In this document: piece after piece, positions 7,792 to 15,500 of the stretch | Position numbering within the stretch: the stretch's first letter is position 1 | Layout of the letters: each line of letters starts with the position of its first letter | Assembly: GCA_022425565.1 (NCBI GenBank) | Contig: JAKMFG010000323.1 | Location: 1 to 21,126, forward strand | Direction of reading: 5' to 3' | Origin: Alphaproteobacteria bacterium | Lineage (GTDB): Bacteria > Pseudomonadota > Alphaproteobacteria > Puniceispirillales > Puniceispirillaceae | DNA: 21,126 nucleotides | Notes under the pieces: model-generated | Seen by the model: only the letters and a program-made list of their open reading frames with translations | What the model was told of the DNA's origin: nothing | Database searches by the model: none | Position numbers and translations under genes: made by a program

Positions 7792-8208
7792 ATGCCAGCC
7801 GCCGGCCCGCACATTGTTGCGCATTTCGTACCGCTGTCGGTCATCATGTCCGACCATGGCGGCGATCTGGCAACTTACATGGCGGCCAGCGGCAGCAGCG
7901 ATGTGGTGGTTACCATGCCGGTCACGATGGATGTCGTCGGCCGCGGCACACAGTCCTTTTTCGTCGCGGTGGCTGTGACCTGGCACTTCGACAGCGCCGA
8001 GCCGCTTCAGGACGCCGTCACAGCTGATTGTCCAAAGGGGCATCAATGCCTGTTCGCATGGGTGCCTGCCGACCGTGCCGGGACGGATGAGTTCGGAATC
8101 TATATCGATAACATCGGCGCCGGAGAGACGCTGCAGAACGGCATGGTCGCAGAGGTGATCGAGCAGGCGCAGATAGAGCAGGCGGTTGCCGCCGCCATGT
8201 CAGGATGA
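7792..8208 (+). CDS. unrecognised 138-aa protein
   Basis: I do not recognise this protein. The reading frame has a ribosome site (GGAGACAG, 7 bp before the ATG), high GC at third codon positions like its neighbours, and a globular composition, so it is probably a real gene. It has no signal peptide, membrane segment or clear motif. The middle is beta-rich ([29 protein letters not shown]), then comes a pair of cysteines (DCPKGHQC) and a helical C-terminus rich in Glu, Gln and Ala. It lies downstream of phoB and overlaps the end of the convergent DUF2256 gene by 9 bp. A competing minus-strand frame over the same region has no such support. Confidence 0.6.
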   Translation: MPAAGPHIVAHFVPLSVIMSDHGGDLATYMAASGSSDVVVTMPVTMDVVGRGTQSFFVAVAVTWHFDSAEPLQDAVTADCPKGHQCLFAWVPADRAGTDEFGIYIDNIGAGETLQNGMVAEVIEQAQIEQAVAAAMSG

Positions 8209-8355
8209 CGGCTTGCCGCGCTGCCCGGCGCATCTCTTCGAGCAGTATCTGACCTGTTCCCAGTCGCGTTCCCACTTTTTCCGCCAGGTGAACGGGCGCC
8301 CGCAGGTCGCGCATATCTTGCTGGGCAGATCGCGCTTCTGTAACCTTTTTGTCAT
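8200..8355 (-). CDS. DUF2256 small zinc-ribbon protein
   Basis: A 51-residue basic protein matching the DUF2256 pattern: [20 protein letters not shown], then YCSKRC. Four cysteines (15, 18, 38, 42) form a likely zinc-binding pair of CxxC and CxxxC. The family has no established function. I recall members sited next to cryptochrome/photolyase-like genes, but none is present here. The start is the ATG at 8355, which gives the normal family length; longer in-frame extensions run antisense through arsC. The upstream ribosome site is weak. The 3' end overlaps the convergent unknown gene by 9 bp, and the 5' end is 48 bp from the divergent arsC start. Confidence 0.82.
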   Translation of the reverse strand: MTKRLQKRDLPSKICATCGRPFTWRKKWERDWEQVRYCSKRCAGQRGKPSS

Positions 8356-8403
8356 GATCGGATGATATCCATTTGTGACGTGAAATGCCCACCGGTGTGC
8401 CTG

Positions 8404-8892
8404 ATGACAAGCCCTCGCAACGTTCTTTTTCTTTGTACCGGCAATTCTGCCCGTTCCATTCTCGCCGAGGCGATCCTGCGCCATTACGGGAAGGGCAGCT
8501 ATAACGCCTACTCGGCCGGATCGATGCCGACGGGCATGCCGAATCCGGCTGCCATCGCCACGCTCGAGGCGCGCGGGATCGACCATGGGTTTGCCCGCTC
8601 GAAAAGCTGGGATGAATTTGCCGGCCCTGATGCCGACGCGATGGATATCGTGATCACTGTCTGCGCCAATGCCGCCGGCGAGACCTGTCCGGTCTGGCCG
8701 GGACATCCGCATACCGCGCATTGGGGCGTGGAAGACCCGGCAGCTGTGACCGGAAGCCGCGACGACATCATGGCCGCCTTTGCCGTCACCTATGGCCAGA
8801 TGAAAGCACGTGTTGACGCGCTGCTGGCGCTGGGCGACGCTCCGGTGGACGACTTGATGCCGGCCATCCGCGCCATTGGGGAATTGCCATGA
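8404..8892 (+). CDS. arsC: thioredoxin-type arsenate reductase (LMW-PTPase fold)
   Basis: Reduces arsenate to arsenite in the cytoplasm using a three-cysteine relay. The 162-residue protein has the P-loop CTGNSAR (Cys11 to Arg17) of the low-molecular-weight phosphotyrosine phosphatase fold. A pair Cys87/Cys95 in [16 protein letters not shown], followed by HWGVEDPA, matches the redox helix of Bacillus/Staphylococcus-type ArsC rather than a plain phosphatase. The start at 8404 is chosen because the family begins just before the P-loop; an ATG at 8362 would add 14 residues. Neither start has a clear ribosome site. The stop overlaps the aquaglyceroporin start by 4 bp (ATGA), implying translational coupling. 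No arsR regulator is seen nearby. Confidence 0.87.
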   Translation: MTSPRNVLFLCTGNSARSILAEAILRHYGKGSYNAYSAGSMPTGMPNPAAIATLEARGIDHGFARSKSWDEFAGPDADAMDIVITVCANAAGETCPVWPGHPHTAHWGVEDPAAVTGSRDDIMAAFAVTYGQMKARVDALLALGDAPVDDLMPAIRAIGELP

Positions 8893-9560
8893 TCAGCCAC
8901 AAGACAGCCCGTATTCTTGTTGCCGAGTTCGCCGGCACCATGATCCTGCTGGCCACGGTCATCGGGTCGGGGATCATGGCCGAGCGGCTGGCCGGAGGTA
9001 ATGTGGCGATTGCCCTTCTTGGCAACACCATCCCGACTGGCGCCATTCTCTATGTGCTGATCACGGTGTTCGGTCCGGTGTCGGGGGCGCATTTCAACCC
9101 GGCCGTGACCATCGCCTTTCTGCTGCGCCGCGAGATCGCCTTCACCCGGGCGGCCCATTTCATGTTTGTCCAGGTGGCTGGTGCCATCTGCGGGGCGATG
9201 CTGGCGCATTTCATGTTCGAGGTGCCGCTTTTGCAGCTGTCGCAGAATGTGCGCACCGGACCGGCGCAATGGGGCTCGGAGTTTGTTGCCACCTTCGGGC
9301 TGCTGACAGTCATTTTCGGCGGTCTGCGATGGCGTCCGGATGCGGTGCCTGCGCTTGTCGGCATGTATATCACCGCTGCCTACTGGTTTACCGCTTCGAC
9401 AAGTTTCGCCAATCCGGCGGTAACCATCGCGCGTTCCTTTACCGATAGTTTCTCCGGCATTCTGCCGGCTGATGTTTCGGCCTTCATCGTCGCACAACTG
9501 GCAGCGGCGGTCGCCGGGGCCTATGTCCTTGGCTGGCTGTTCTCGCCGGAAGAGACATGA
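8889..9560 (+). CDS. aquaporin/aquaglyceroporin (MIP family), likely arsenite channel
   Basis: Six-helix channel of the MIP family, 223 residues. It has both pore motifs: HFNPAVT (NPA at 70-72) and ANPAVTIAR (NPA at 175-177, with selectivity-filter Arg182). Hydrophobic helices fill the rest. MIP channels pass water, glycerol or undissociated arsenite. Its ATGA overlap with arsC resembles the aqpS-arsC arrangement known from Sinorhizobium meliloti, where arsenite made by ArsC leaves through AqpS down its gradient. That parallel is the basis for the arsenite assignment; transport specificity itself is not readable from the sequence. Confidence 0.85.
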   Translation: MISHKTARILVAEFAGTMILLATVIGSGIMAERLAGGNVAIALLGNTIPTGAILYVLITVFGPVSGAHFNPAVTIAFLLRREIAFTRAAHFMFVQVAGAICGAMLAHFMFEVPLLQLSQNVRTGPAQWGSEFVATFGLLTVIFGGLRWRPDAVPALVGMYITAAYWFTASTSFANPAVTIARSFTDSFSGILPADVSAFIVAQLAAAVAGAYVLGWLFSPEET

Positions 9561-9581
9561 GGCGACCCGAGGTCTTCGGAT

Positions 9582-9594
9582 GATGAATCTCATC
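9582..9594. terminator. short hairpin after the aquaporin gene
   Basis: A GATGA-ATC-TCATC inverted repeat about 20 bp past the aquaporin stop, with no T-tract. The surrounding spacer also carries three copies of CGGATGA (9577, 9594, 9609). It is a weak terminator candidate at best. Confidence 0.2.
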
Positions 9595-9611
9595 GGATGA
9601 CCTGGTGACGG

Positions 9612-9640
9612 ATGACAAGGCCCACTGCCTTGACTAGTAT
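9612..9640 (+). promoter_or_regulatory. candidate pyrE promoter
   Basis: A -35-like ATGACA (9612-9617; five of six matches to TTGACA) and a -10-like TAGTAT (9635-9640) are spaced 17 bp apart. This would place the transcript start near 9647 and leave a very short leader before the ribosome site at 9654-9659. A small AAGGC/GCCTT inverted repeat (9617-9631) sits in the spacer. Confidence 0.35.
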
Positions 9641-9664
9641 CCGCCCCGATTACGGAGGACCCCG

Positions 9665-10351
9665 GTGACACAGGACATGACCCATACCTACGACAAACCC
9701 GCCATTGCACGCTCGGTGGCCCGCATGCTTCTCGAGATTGAAGCTGTGCTCTTTCGCGCTGACGATCCCTTCACCCTGACCTCTGGTATGAAGAGCCCGG
9801 TCTATATCGACTGCCGCAAGATCATCGCCTTTCCGCGGATGCGCGCGCAGATGATGGATTACGGCCGCACCGTCATCATGAATGACATCGGATATGAAAG
9901 CCTCGACGCCGTTGCCGGTGGTGAGACGGCCGGCATTCCCTTCGCCGCCTGGCTTGCCGAACGCACCGGACTGCCGATGCATTATGTCCGCAAGAAGCCC
10001 AAGGGTTTTGGCCGCGACGCCAGGATTGAGGGCGATATACGCGACGGCCAGCGCGTGCTTCTTGTCGAGGATTTGGCAACCGACGGCGGCAGCAAGCTGA
10101 GCTTTGTCGATGCCATCCGCACCGCCGGCGCCGAAGTCGGCCACACCTTTGTCATTTTCTATTATGACATCTTCAAGGACGCGGAAGAGCAACTCGCCGC
10201 CGAAGGTGTCAAACTGCATTATCTGTCGACCTGGTGGGACGTGCTGGCGGCAAGCCGCGAGTCGGGAAGTTTCGACGAGGATACGCTGTCTAAGGTCGAA
10301 GCCTTCCTTCACGATCCACGCGGCTGGTCGAAGGCGCATGGCGGTACCTGA
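9665..10351 (+). CDS. pyrE: orotate phosphoribosyltransferase
   Basis: Transfers the ribose-phosphate of PRPP to orotate, giving OMP in pyrimidine synthesis. The 228-residue protein is of the longer alphaproteobacterial type. The PRPP-binding motif is [13 protein letters not shown] (131-143), and the N-terminal [13 protein letters not shown] stretch is also typical. The GTG at 9665 is chosen because GGAGGA ends 5 bp upstream; an ATG at 9677 is four codons further in and too far from that site. It has its own candidate promoter. The last base of its stop codon is the first base of a 15-bp tandem repeat that fills the spacer to the next gene. Confidence 0.95.
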   Translation: MTQDMTHTYDKPAIARSVARMLLEIEAVLFRADDPFTLTSGMKSPVYIDCRKIIAFPRMRAQMMDYGRTVIMNDIGYESLDAVAGGETAGIPFAAWLAERTGLPMHYVRKKPKGFGRDARIEGDIRDGQRVLLVEDLATDGGSKLSFVDAIRTAGAEVGHTFVIFYYDIFKDAEEQLAAEGVKLHYLSTWWDVLAASRESGSFDEDTLSKVEAFLHDPRGWSKAHGGT

Positions 10352-10395
10352 CGGAATTCGATATCACGGAATTCAAATCTACTGAATTCAACTCC
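10351..10395. repeat. 15-bp tandem repeat, three units, each with GAATTC
   Basis: Three units, 10351-10365, 10366-10380 and 10381-10395, share A-C-(G/T)-GAATTC at the same offset. Their 6-bp tails diverge. The array begins on the last base of the pyrE stop and ends 3 bp before the Shine-Dalgarno stretch of the YeeE-like gene. The CTCC at the array's end could pair with the GGAG of that site. Confidence 0.85.
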
Positions 10396-10408
10396 AGTGG
10401 AGGGGGCC

Positions 10409-10843
10409 ATGAGTATAGATTTCCAGAATTTCACACCTTATGCGTCGCTGATCGGCGGTGTGATGATCGGTCTGTCGGCATTGCTGCTGATGCTGACCCA
10501 CGGCCGGGTCATGGGTGTCAGCGGTATCCTTGGCGGCATTGTCATGCCATCGGGCAGGTCCGACATCGGATGGCGGGTACTGTTCGTGATCGGCATGCTG
10601 GCCGGACCCTTTGCGGTCATTTATTTTCTGGGCCGCCCGGTCGACATCATGCCTGCTGCATCCGGTATGATCCTGCCGGTGGCGGGGTTCATCGTCGGGC
10701 TCGGCACCGCGATCGGGTCGGGCTGCACCTCTGGACACGGCATCTGCGGCCTTGCCAGGCTGTCGCCACGCTCGCTTGTGGCGGTTGGCGCCTTCATGAC
10801 GACCGGCATCGCCACCGTCTTTCTCGCACGCCACGTGATGTAG
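10409..10843 (+). CDS. YeeE/YedE-family transporter subunit (N-terminal-type half)
   Basis: A hydrophobic protein of 144 residues with about four membrane helices. The conserved segment GSGCTSGHGICGLARLSPRSL (Cys106 and Cys113) marks the YeeE/YedE family, whose best-studied member, TsuA, takes up thiosulfate through a cysteine relay. Here the family is split into two half-length genes, this being the first. The start at 10409 follows a GGAGGGGG site; an in-frame GTG at 10397 would fall before that site and is rejected. The stop is 13 bp before the next start, so the two halves are surely co-translated from one message. The substrate is probably a small sulfur compound, by family inference only. 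Confidence 0.85.
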   Translation: MSIDFQNFTPYASLIGGVMIGLSALLLMLTHGRVMGVSGILGGIVMPSGRSDIGWRVLFVIGMLAGPFAVIYFLGRPVDIMPAASGMILPVAGFIVGLGTAIGSGCTSGHGICGLARLSPRSLVAVGAFMTTGIATVFLARHVM

Positions 10844-10856
10844 GGGAGGGCAGGTC

Positions 10857-11306
10857 ATGATGCGACATATCTCAATCATCCTCATCGGCGCGCTGTTCGG
10901 CGCCGGCCTCGCCCTGTCGGGCATGCTGAACCCGTCCAAGGTGGCAGGCTTTCTCGACCTGTTCGGCACCTGGGACCCGTCGCTTGCCTTTGTCATGGGC
11001 GGCGGTGTTGTGGCGAACTTCATCGGCCACCGGATCGTCATGCGGCGGACCGGCCCTGTCTTTGCGTCGGGTACTGCCGGTTTCCGGATCCCGGCGAACA
11101 ATGCCATCGACAGCAAGCTGGTCGTCGGATCGGCGTTGTTCGGCATTGGCTGGGGTCTTGGCGGGCTGTGTCCGGGGCCGGCGATCTCGTCGCTGCTGTT
11201 GGTGCCGGGCGATGCCGTGCTGTTCGTTCTGATGATGCTGGCGGGCCTTGCTGTCGGCCGCATGCTGACAAGCGGCCCGGCTGCCACACCGGCGGCGCAG
11301 GCCTAG
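10857..11306 (+). CDS. DUF6691 / YeeE-like transporter subunit (second half)
   Basis: A hydrophobic 149-residue protein with about four membrane helices. It matches the second partner of split YeeE/YedE pairs: GALFGAGLALSGMLNPSKV near the N-terminus and GIGWGLGGLCPGPAIS with Cys105. It lacks the usual CTSGHG segment, which is in the upstream gene. A GGGGAGGGCAGG stretch precedes the start, and ATG 10857 or 10860 are both possible. Together the two proteins would form a complete eight-helix pseudo-symmetrical channel. They are commonly linked to sulfur-compound import or persulfide handling, but no sulfurtransferase, rhodanese or arsR-type regulator is encoded next to them here. Confidence 0.83.
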   Translation: MMRHISIILIGALFGAGLALSGMLNPSKVAGFLDLFGTWDPSLAFVMGGGVVANFIGHRIVMRRTGPVFASGTAGFRIPANNAIDSKLVVGSALFGIGWGLGGLCPGPAISSLLLVPGDAVLFVLMMLAGLAVGRMLTSGPAATPAAQA

Positions 11307-11354
11307 CTACGGCCAAGCTTTACACCGCTTCGCGAGGGCGGCAGGATTCACCCT

Positions 11355-12599
11355 ATGCATACCGCCCCGCATTTCGATATCGACATGGATGCCCTGTGGC
11401 ATGACCCTTATCCGCAGCTTGCACGGCTGCGGGCCGAAGCACCTGTCGCCTATGTCCCGCAGCTTGACGGGATCGTTTTCACACGGCGGGACGATATCGA
11501 CATCTGGGAAAAGCGGATCGACATCTTCAGCTCGGAACAGCCCGGTGGGCTGATGACTCGGCTGATGGGCCAGAACATGATGCGCCACGACGGCGATGCG
11601 CACCAGTCACAGCGGCGGGCGATGCAGCCGGCGGTCTCGCCGCGTGCGGTCCAGCGGCACTGGCGGGCCGCCTTTCGCGAGGCTGCGGTGCGTGTTCTGG
11701 ACGAGCTTGTGCCACAGGGACAGGCCGATCTGTGCACCGATTATGCGATGACGCTGTCCGGCGAGGCGCTGCGGCTGATCACCGGCCTCGACAATGTGAC
11801 GGCGCATGAGATGGACGCGCATTCGCAGGCGATGATCGACGGTATCTCGAACTATGCCGGTGAAACTGATACCGAGGCGCGCTGTCTCAGCGCTGTTGCG
11901 GCCCTCGACGCCGCGATCGAGGCGCGTCTTGATGCCTTTGCCGCCAGCCCGCCTGATCCGGACAGCATCGACGGCGTATCGGTGATCGCGGTCCTGCAAC
12001 GCGCAGGCGCCACGCACGACCAGATCCTGGCAAACGTCAAGCTGGTGATCAGCGGCGGTCAGAACGAGCCGCGCGATGCCATCGCCGGCGGCGCATGGGC
12101 ACTTCTCACCCATCCCGACCAGTTGGCGTGTCTGATGGACGGGACGGTTGGCTGGGACCGGGCTTTTGACGAATATCTGCGCTGGATGGCGCCGATCGGC
12201 ATGTCGCCGCGGCGGATCGCCGGCAGTGCCGAGATTGGCGATGTGAAGATCACACCGGGAGGGCGCGCCTTTTTCATGTTTGGCGCTGCGAACCGCGACC
12301 CGGCGCATTTCACTGATCCCGACAGCTTTGATATCACCCGTGATACGCGAAAGCACATCGCCTTCGGGGCCGGGCCGCATTTCTGCGCCGGGGCCTTTGC
12401 GGCAAGGGCGCTGGTGGCGGATGTTGCCTTGCCTATGATGTTCGAGCGCCTCGGCGGATTGCGCCTTGATCCGGGCAGGCCTGCCGGGTTTGGTGGCTGG
12501 GCGTTCCGTGGGCCGCTCACGGTGCATCTATGCTGGGATTATGACCGGGCCGAAAACACCGCGGGCAAGACCGCGGACAGAGAGGAAAAAGCCAGATGA
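11355..12599 (+). CDS. cytochrome P450 with NEPRD-type I-helix
   Basis: Soluble bacterial P450 of 414 residues. The heme loop is FGAGPHFCAG with thiolate ligand Cys344, the K-helix ExxR is EYLR (273-276), and the C-helix region RHDGDAHQSQRR is typical. The I-helix reads SGGQNEPRD (233-241) where most P450s have (A/G)Gx(D/E)T, so the acid/alcohol pair used for oxygen activation is Asn-Glu instead. I recall this variant in other alphaproteobacterial P450s. No ferredoxin or reductase gene lies nearby, so electrons must come from elsewhere. Its stop overlaps the start of the PLP enzyme gene by 4 bp (ATGA), which implies linked function. The substrate is unknown. Confidence 0.92.
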   Translation: MHTAPHFDIDMDALWHDPYPQLARLRAEAPVAYVPQLDGIVFTRRDDIDIWEKRIDIFSSEQPGGLMTRLMGQNMMRHDGDAHQSQRRAMQPAVSPRAVQRHWRAAFREAAVRVLDELVPQGQADLCTDYAMTLSGEALRLITGLDNVTAHEMDAHSQAMIDGISNYAGETDTEARCLSAVAALDAAIEARLDAFAASPPDPDSIDGVSVIAVLQRAGATHDQILANVKLVISGGQNEPRDAIAGGAWALLTHPDQLACLMDGTVGWDRAFDEYLRWMAPIGMSPRRIAGSAEIGDVKITPGGRAFFMFGAANRDPAHFTDPDSFDITRDTRKHIAFGAGPHFCAGAFAARALVADVALPMMFERLGGLRLDPGRPAGFGGWAFRGPLTVHLCWDYDRAENTAGKTADREEKAR

Positions 12600-13801
12600 G
12601 CAAGTCTGACAACAAGGATAACGGCAAGCCGAGCCTCGCGCGGCGTGGTGCGATTCCGGCCTCGGCCAGTCGGCCGGTGGCGACGCCGATTTTCCCGTCG
12701 GTGGTCTATGCGGCGGAATCTGCCGATACGCTGGATGCGCAATATGAAGGTGCGCTGGAGGGCTATACCTATGCGCGCGAGGGGCATCCGAACGCCGACA
12801 TGCTGGCGGCCACGGTCGACCAGCTGGAAGGCGCAGAGGGCGGGATTGTTACGGCATCGGGCATGGCGGCGATTTCGGCCATGTTCCTTGGTGTACTGAA
12901 GGCCGGCGACCATGTCCTTGCGGGCGACCAGCTCTATGGGCGCTCGCTTCGCATGCTTGGCCAGGACCTGCCGCGCCTTGGTTTCGAGACAAGCTTTGCC
13001 GATTCATCCGATGTCGCCGCTATGAAAGCTGCCATCCGTCCCAACACTGCGATGATCATGATTGAGGCGGTATCGAACCCGACGCTCCGTGTTGCCGATG
13101 TCACCGGTATCGCCGAATTGGCCGCAGCGCACGGGGCGCTGCTGGTGGTCGACAATACCTTCACCACACCGGCGATGTTCCGCCCGATGGAACACGGCGC
13201 CGATATCGTCATCAACTCGATCACAAAGTTTCTCGCCGGCCATTCGGATGTGACCCTCGGTTATGTCGCGGCGCGTGATCCCGGGCTTCGCACTGCCATA
13301 TATGATGCCGCCGTCACCTGGGGCACGACGCCGAGCCCTTTCGACTGCTGGCTTGCCGAGCGCGGGATACATACCTTTGACCTTCGTTTCGAGAAGGCGC
13401 AGGCGACCGCCGCCACGCTGGCCGACGCGCTGGCCGGGCGGGACGGCATCAGGCAGGTCATCTACCCGGGTCGTGCCGATCACCCGCACCACAACCGCGC
13501 TGGCGCACTGTTCGGCGGGCAGTTTGGCAATATGCTTAGCTTCGAGATCGAGGGCGGACGGGACGAAGTGAACAGCTTTGTGATGAATGCCGGCGGCATT
13601 CCCTTTGCGCCGACACTTGGTGATGTGGGCTGCACGCTCTCGCACCCGGCCTCGTCATCGCATCGGGCGCTGAGCGCAGAGGGCCGCGCCGCGCTGGGCA
13701 TCTCCGAAGGGTATTTCCGCCTGTCGGTCGGTATTGAGCCGCCAGAACTCGTCCTTGACGAGCTGGACGCCGCCCTCGCAGCGGTAAGAGGCGAATCATG
13801 A
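12596..13801 (+). CDS. PLP-dependent Cys/Met metabolism enzyme (cystathionine gamma-synthase/lyase family)
   Basis: Fold-type I PLP enzyme of 401 residues in the trans-sulfuration family. Visible are the cofactor-phosphate segment YTYAREGHPN, the TASGMAAI loop, the VVDNTFTTP stretch carrying the PLP Asp, catalytic Lys211 in SITKFLAGHSDVTLG, and the substrate-carboxylate Arg in YFRLSVGIE. The usual YxRxGNPT motif is altered to YAREGHPN. The methionine gamma-lyase Cys after LYG is Arg (LYGRSLRML), which argues against a classic methionine gamma-lyase. A lyase or synthase acting on a sulfur amino acid or related substrate is likely, but the exact reaction cannot be called. It is translationally coupled to the P450 gene upstream. 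Confidence 0.85.
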   Translation: MSKSDNKDNGKPSLARRGAIPASASRPVATPIFPSVVYAAESADTLDAQYEGALEGYTYAREGHPNADMLAATVDQLEGAEGGIVTASGMAAISAMFLGVLKAGDHVLAGDQLYGRSLRMLGQDLPRLGFETSFADSSDVAAMKAAIRPNTAMIMIEAVSNPTLRVADVTGIAELAAAHGALLVVDNTFTTPAMFRPMEHGADIVINSITKFLAGHSDVTLGYVAARDPGLRTAIYDAAVTWGTTPSPFDCWLAERGIHTFDLRFEKAQATAATLADALAGRDGIRQVIYPGRADHPHHNRAGALFGGQFGNMLSFEIEGGRDEVNSFVMNAGGIPFAPTLGDVGCTLSHPASSSHRALSAEGRAALGISEGYFRLSVGIEPPELVLDELDAALAAVRGES

Positions 13802-13858
13802 ACATCCGGAATCTGTGGTCTATCCAAACAATAGCGCGCTGAAAATCAGGAGCGTTCG

Positions 13859-15463
13859 GTGCGGGAATTCGACTACATCATCGTCGGCGGCGGATCTGCG
13901 GGCTGCGTGCTTGCCGAGAAACTGACCGCCTGCGGGCGGCATCAGGTGCTGCTTCTGGAAGCCGGGCCGTCTGACCGGCGGTTCTGGGTTCAGGTGCCGA
14001 TTGGCTATGGCATCCTGTTCCAGCAGAAGGCGGTGAACTGGATGTACAACTCCGATCCCGTGCCGGGACTGGATGGGCGGGTCATCTACCATCCGCGCGG
14101 CAAGGTGCTTGGCGGGTCAGGGTCTATCAACGCACTTGTCTATCATCGCGGTCAGGCGGGTGATTATGACGACTGGGCGGCGGCCGGCAATAATGGCTGG
14201 TCCTATGCTGATGTGATGCCGCATTTCGAGCAGCTGGAGACGCCGCCGCAGGACGATCCGCGCGCACCGCATCTTTCGGTGACCGACAACAGCGCTGATT
14301 TCCATCCCATGGGACGCGACTTTCTGGAGATTTGCCGCCAGGGCCAGCTGCCTGTCTGTGAAGCCCCCACACGGGAGGGACCGGGGATCACGCCCTATCT
14401 GACAACAACCCGCGACGGTCAGCGCTGTTCCAGCGCCAAGGCGTTCCTGCGCCCGGCGATGCGGCGCCGCAATCTGACGGTGATGACCGGCGCGCATGTC
14501 AGTCGAATCGGGTTCGAGGGGAAGCGCGCGCAGACCGTCAGCTACAGCCGGAACGGACAGGATTTCAAGGCACGCGCCGGGGCCGAGATCATCCTTGCGG
14601 CCGGCGCCGTGGGATCACCCCAGATCCTGCAGCTTAGCGGCGTGGGTGACGCCCGTTATCTGCAGAGCATCGGGATCAGGTCCGTTCACAATGCGCCGCA
14701 TGTCGGGCAGCACCTTCAGGACCATTACGGGATCAACTATATCTTCAAGTCGAAGCAGAAGACCCTGAACGATGTGTTTGGCAACTGGCCGGGCCGGATC
14801 ATGGCCGGGATGGAATATGTGCTGCGCCGTAGCGGGCCGCTGTCGCTCAGCGTCAACCAGCTTGGTGGACTGGTGAAGAGCAGTACGGCGCTGAACCGCC
14901 CCGACACCCAGATCTATATGAATCCGCTTAGCTATCAGACCTCTCAAAAGGGCAAACGCAAGCTGATGAAGCCGGACAGTTTCTCTGGCTTTATTCTGGG
15001 GTTCAACAGCTGCCGGCCGAAAAGTGAAGGCACTGTCACCATTACATCGGCAAGGCCGGGCGAGTTACCTTCGATCCGCCCGAATTATCTGGATCATGAG
15101 GATGACCGTGCCGAAGCACTTGCCATGGCGCGCCTCATCGAGCGGCTGATGGCGACGCCGGCACTCTGCGACCTTCTCGCGGATGAACCGATGACTCCGC
15201 TCGACAGAATGGATGACGACGCCGTACTGGCCGATTTCCGGCAGCGTGGCGGCACCGTCTTCCATCTGTGTGGAACGTGCCGGATGGGTCCGGACGCCGC
15301 TTCGTCGGTGGTGGACAACAGGCTTCGTGTCCACGGGGTCGAGGGGCTGCGTATATGCGATGCATCGGCCTTTCCCAACATCACTTCGGCCAACACCAAC
15401 GCGCCGACAATGATGCTGGCGCACCGCGCCGCGGGAATGATCCTTCAGGACAGGCAAAGGTGA
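13859..15463 (+). CDS. GMC-family FAD oxidoreductase (choline/alcohol dehydrogenase-like)
   Basis: Oxidises an alcohol to an aldehyde using FAD. The 534-residue length is standard. It has an FAD-binding FDYIIVGGGSAG (4-15), GMC signature 1 around HPRGKVLGGSGSINALVY, signature 2 around GAVGSPQILQLSGVGD, catalytic His469 in FHLCGTCRMG, and the ANTNAPT stretch (511-517) that supplies the second active-site residue (Asn). The start is a GTG at 13859, placed by an AGGAG site at 13848-13852 and by the FAD motif immediately after it. It follows the PLP enzyme by 57 bp on the same strand, so it may belong to the same pathway. Choline dehydrogenase is one possibility, but no betaine-aldehyde dehydrogenase or betI lies nearby. 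Confidence 0.9.
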   Translation: MREFDYIIVGGGSAGCVLAEKLTACGRHQVLLLEAGPSDRRFWVQVPIGYGILFQQKAVNWMYNSDPVPGLDGRVIYHPRGKVLGGSGSINALVYHRGQAGDYDDWAAAGNNGWSYADVMPHFEQLETPPQDDPRAPHLSVTDNSADFHPMGRDFLEICRQGQLPVCEAPTREGPGITPYLTTTRDGQRCSSAKAFLRPAMRRRNLTVMTGAHVSRIGFEGKRAQTVSYSRNGQDFKARAGAEIILAAGAVGSPQILQLSGVGDARYLQSIGIRSVHNAPHVGQHLQDHYGINYIFKSKQKTLNDVFGNWPGRIMAGMEYVLRRSGPLSLSVNQLGGLVKSSTALNRPDTQIYMNPLSYQTSQKGKRKLMKPDSFSGFILGFNSCRPKSEGTVTITSARPGELPSIRPNYLDHEDDRAEALAMARLIERLMATPALCDLLADEPMTPLDRMDDDAVLADFRQRGGTVFHLCGTCRMGPDAASSVVDNRLRVHGVEGLRICDASAFPNITSANTNAPTMMLAHRAAGMILQDRQR

Positions 15464-15478
15464 ACAGTCTGTGAACTG
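15460..15478 (+). promoter_or_regulatory. 11-bp-spaced direct repeats upstream of the RND operon
   Basis: GTGAACAG (15460-15467) and GTGAACTG (15471-15478) are direct repeats one helical turn apart. They overlap the GMC gene stop codon and lie about 25-40 bp before the -35 box of the efflux operon. They are a candidate activator or repressor site; no regulator gene is encoded alongside. Confidence 0.3.
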
Positions 15479-15500
15479 CCCTGTAATACTGCCCATGTCC

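Noticed and set aside
7558..8046. 162-codon minus-strand frame over the unknown 138-aa gene
   Set aside because: It has no ribosome site, crosses the phoB 3' end and the 15-bp repeat array, and lacks the codon bias of the plus-strand frame.
9630..9658. TTGACT as a -35 box for pyrE
   Set aside because: A -10 box 17 bp later would fall inside the ribosome site (GGAGGA), leaving no room for the transcript start.
10351..10395. CRISPR-like array at the pyrE/YeeE spacer
   Set aside because: Units are contiguous 15-mers with no unique spacers, and no cas genes are present.
11607..12527. 306-codon minus-strand frame over the P450 gene
   Set aside because: Shadow frame of the P450, whose heme and K-helix motifs are on the plus strand.
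15460..15490. Possible Pho box upstream of the RND operon
   Set aside because: GTGAAC repeats and a CTGTAAT lie nearby, but the CTGTAAT is out of register with the 11-bp spacing and the GTGAAC units do not match CTGTCAT.
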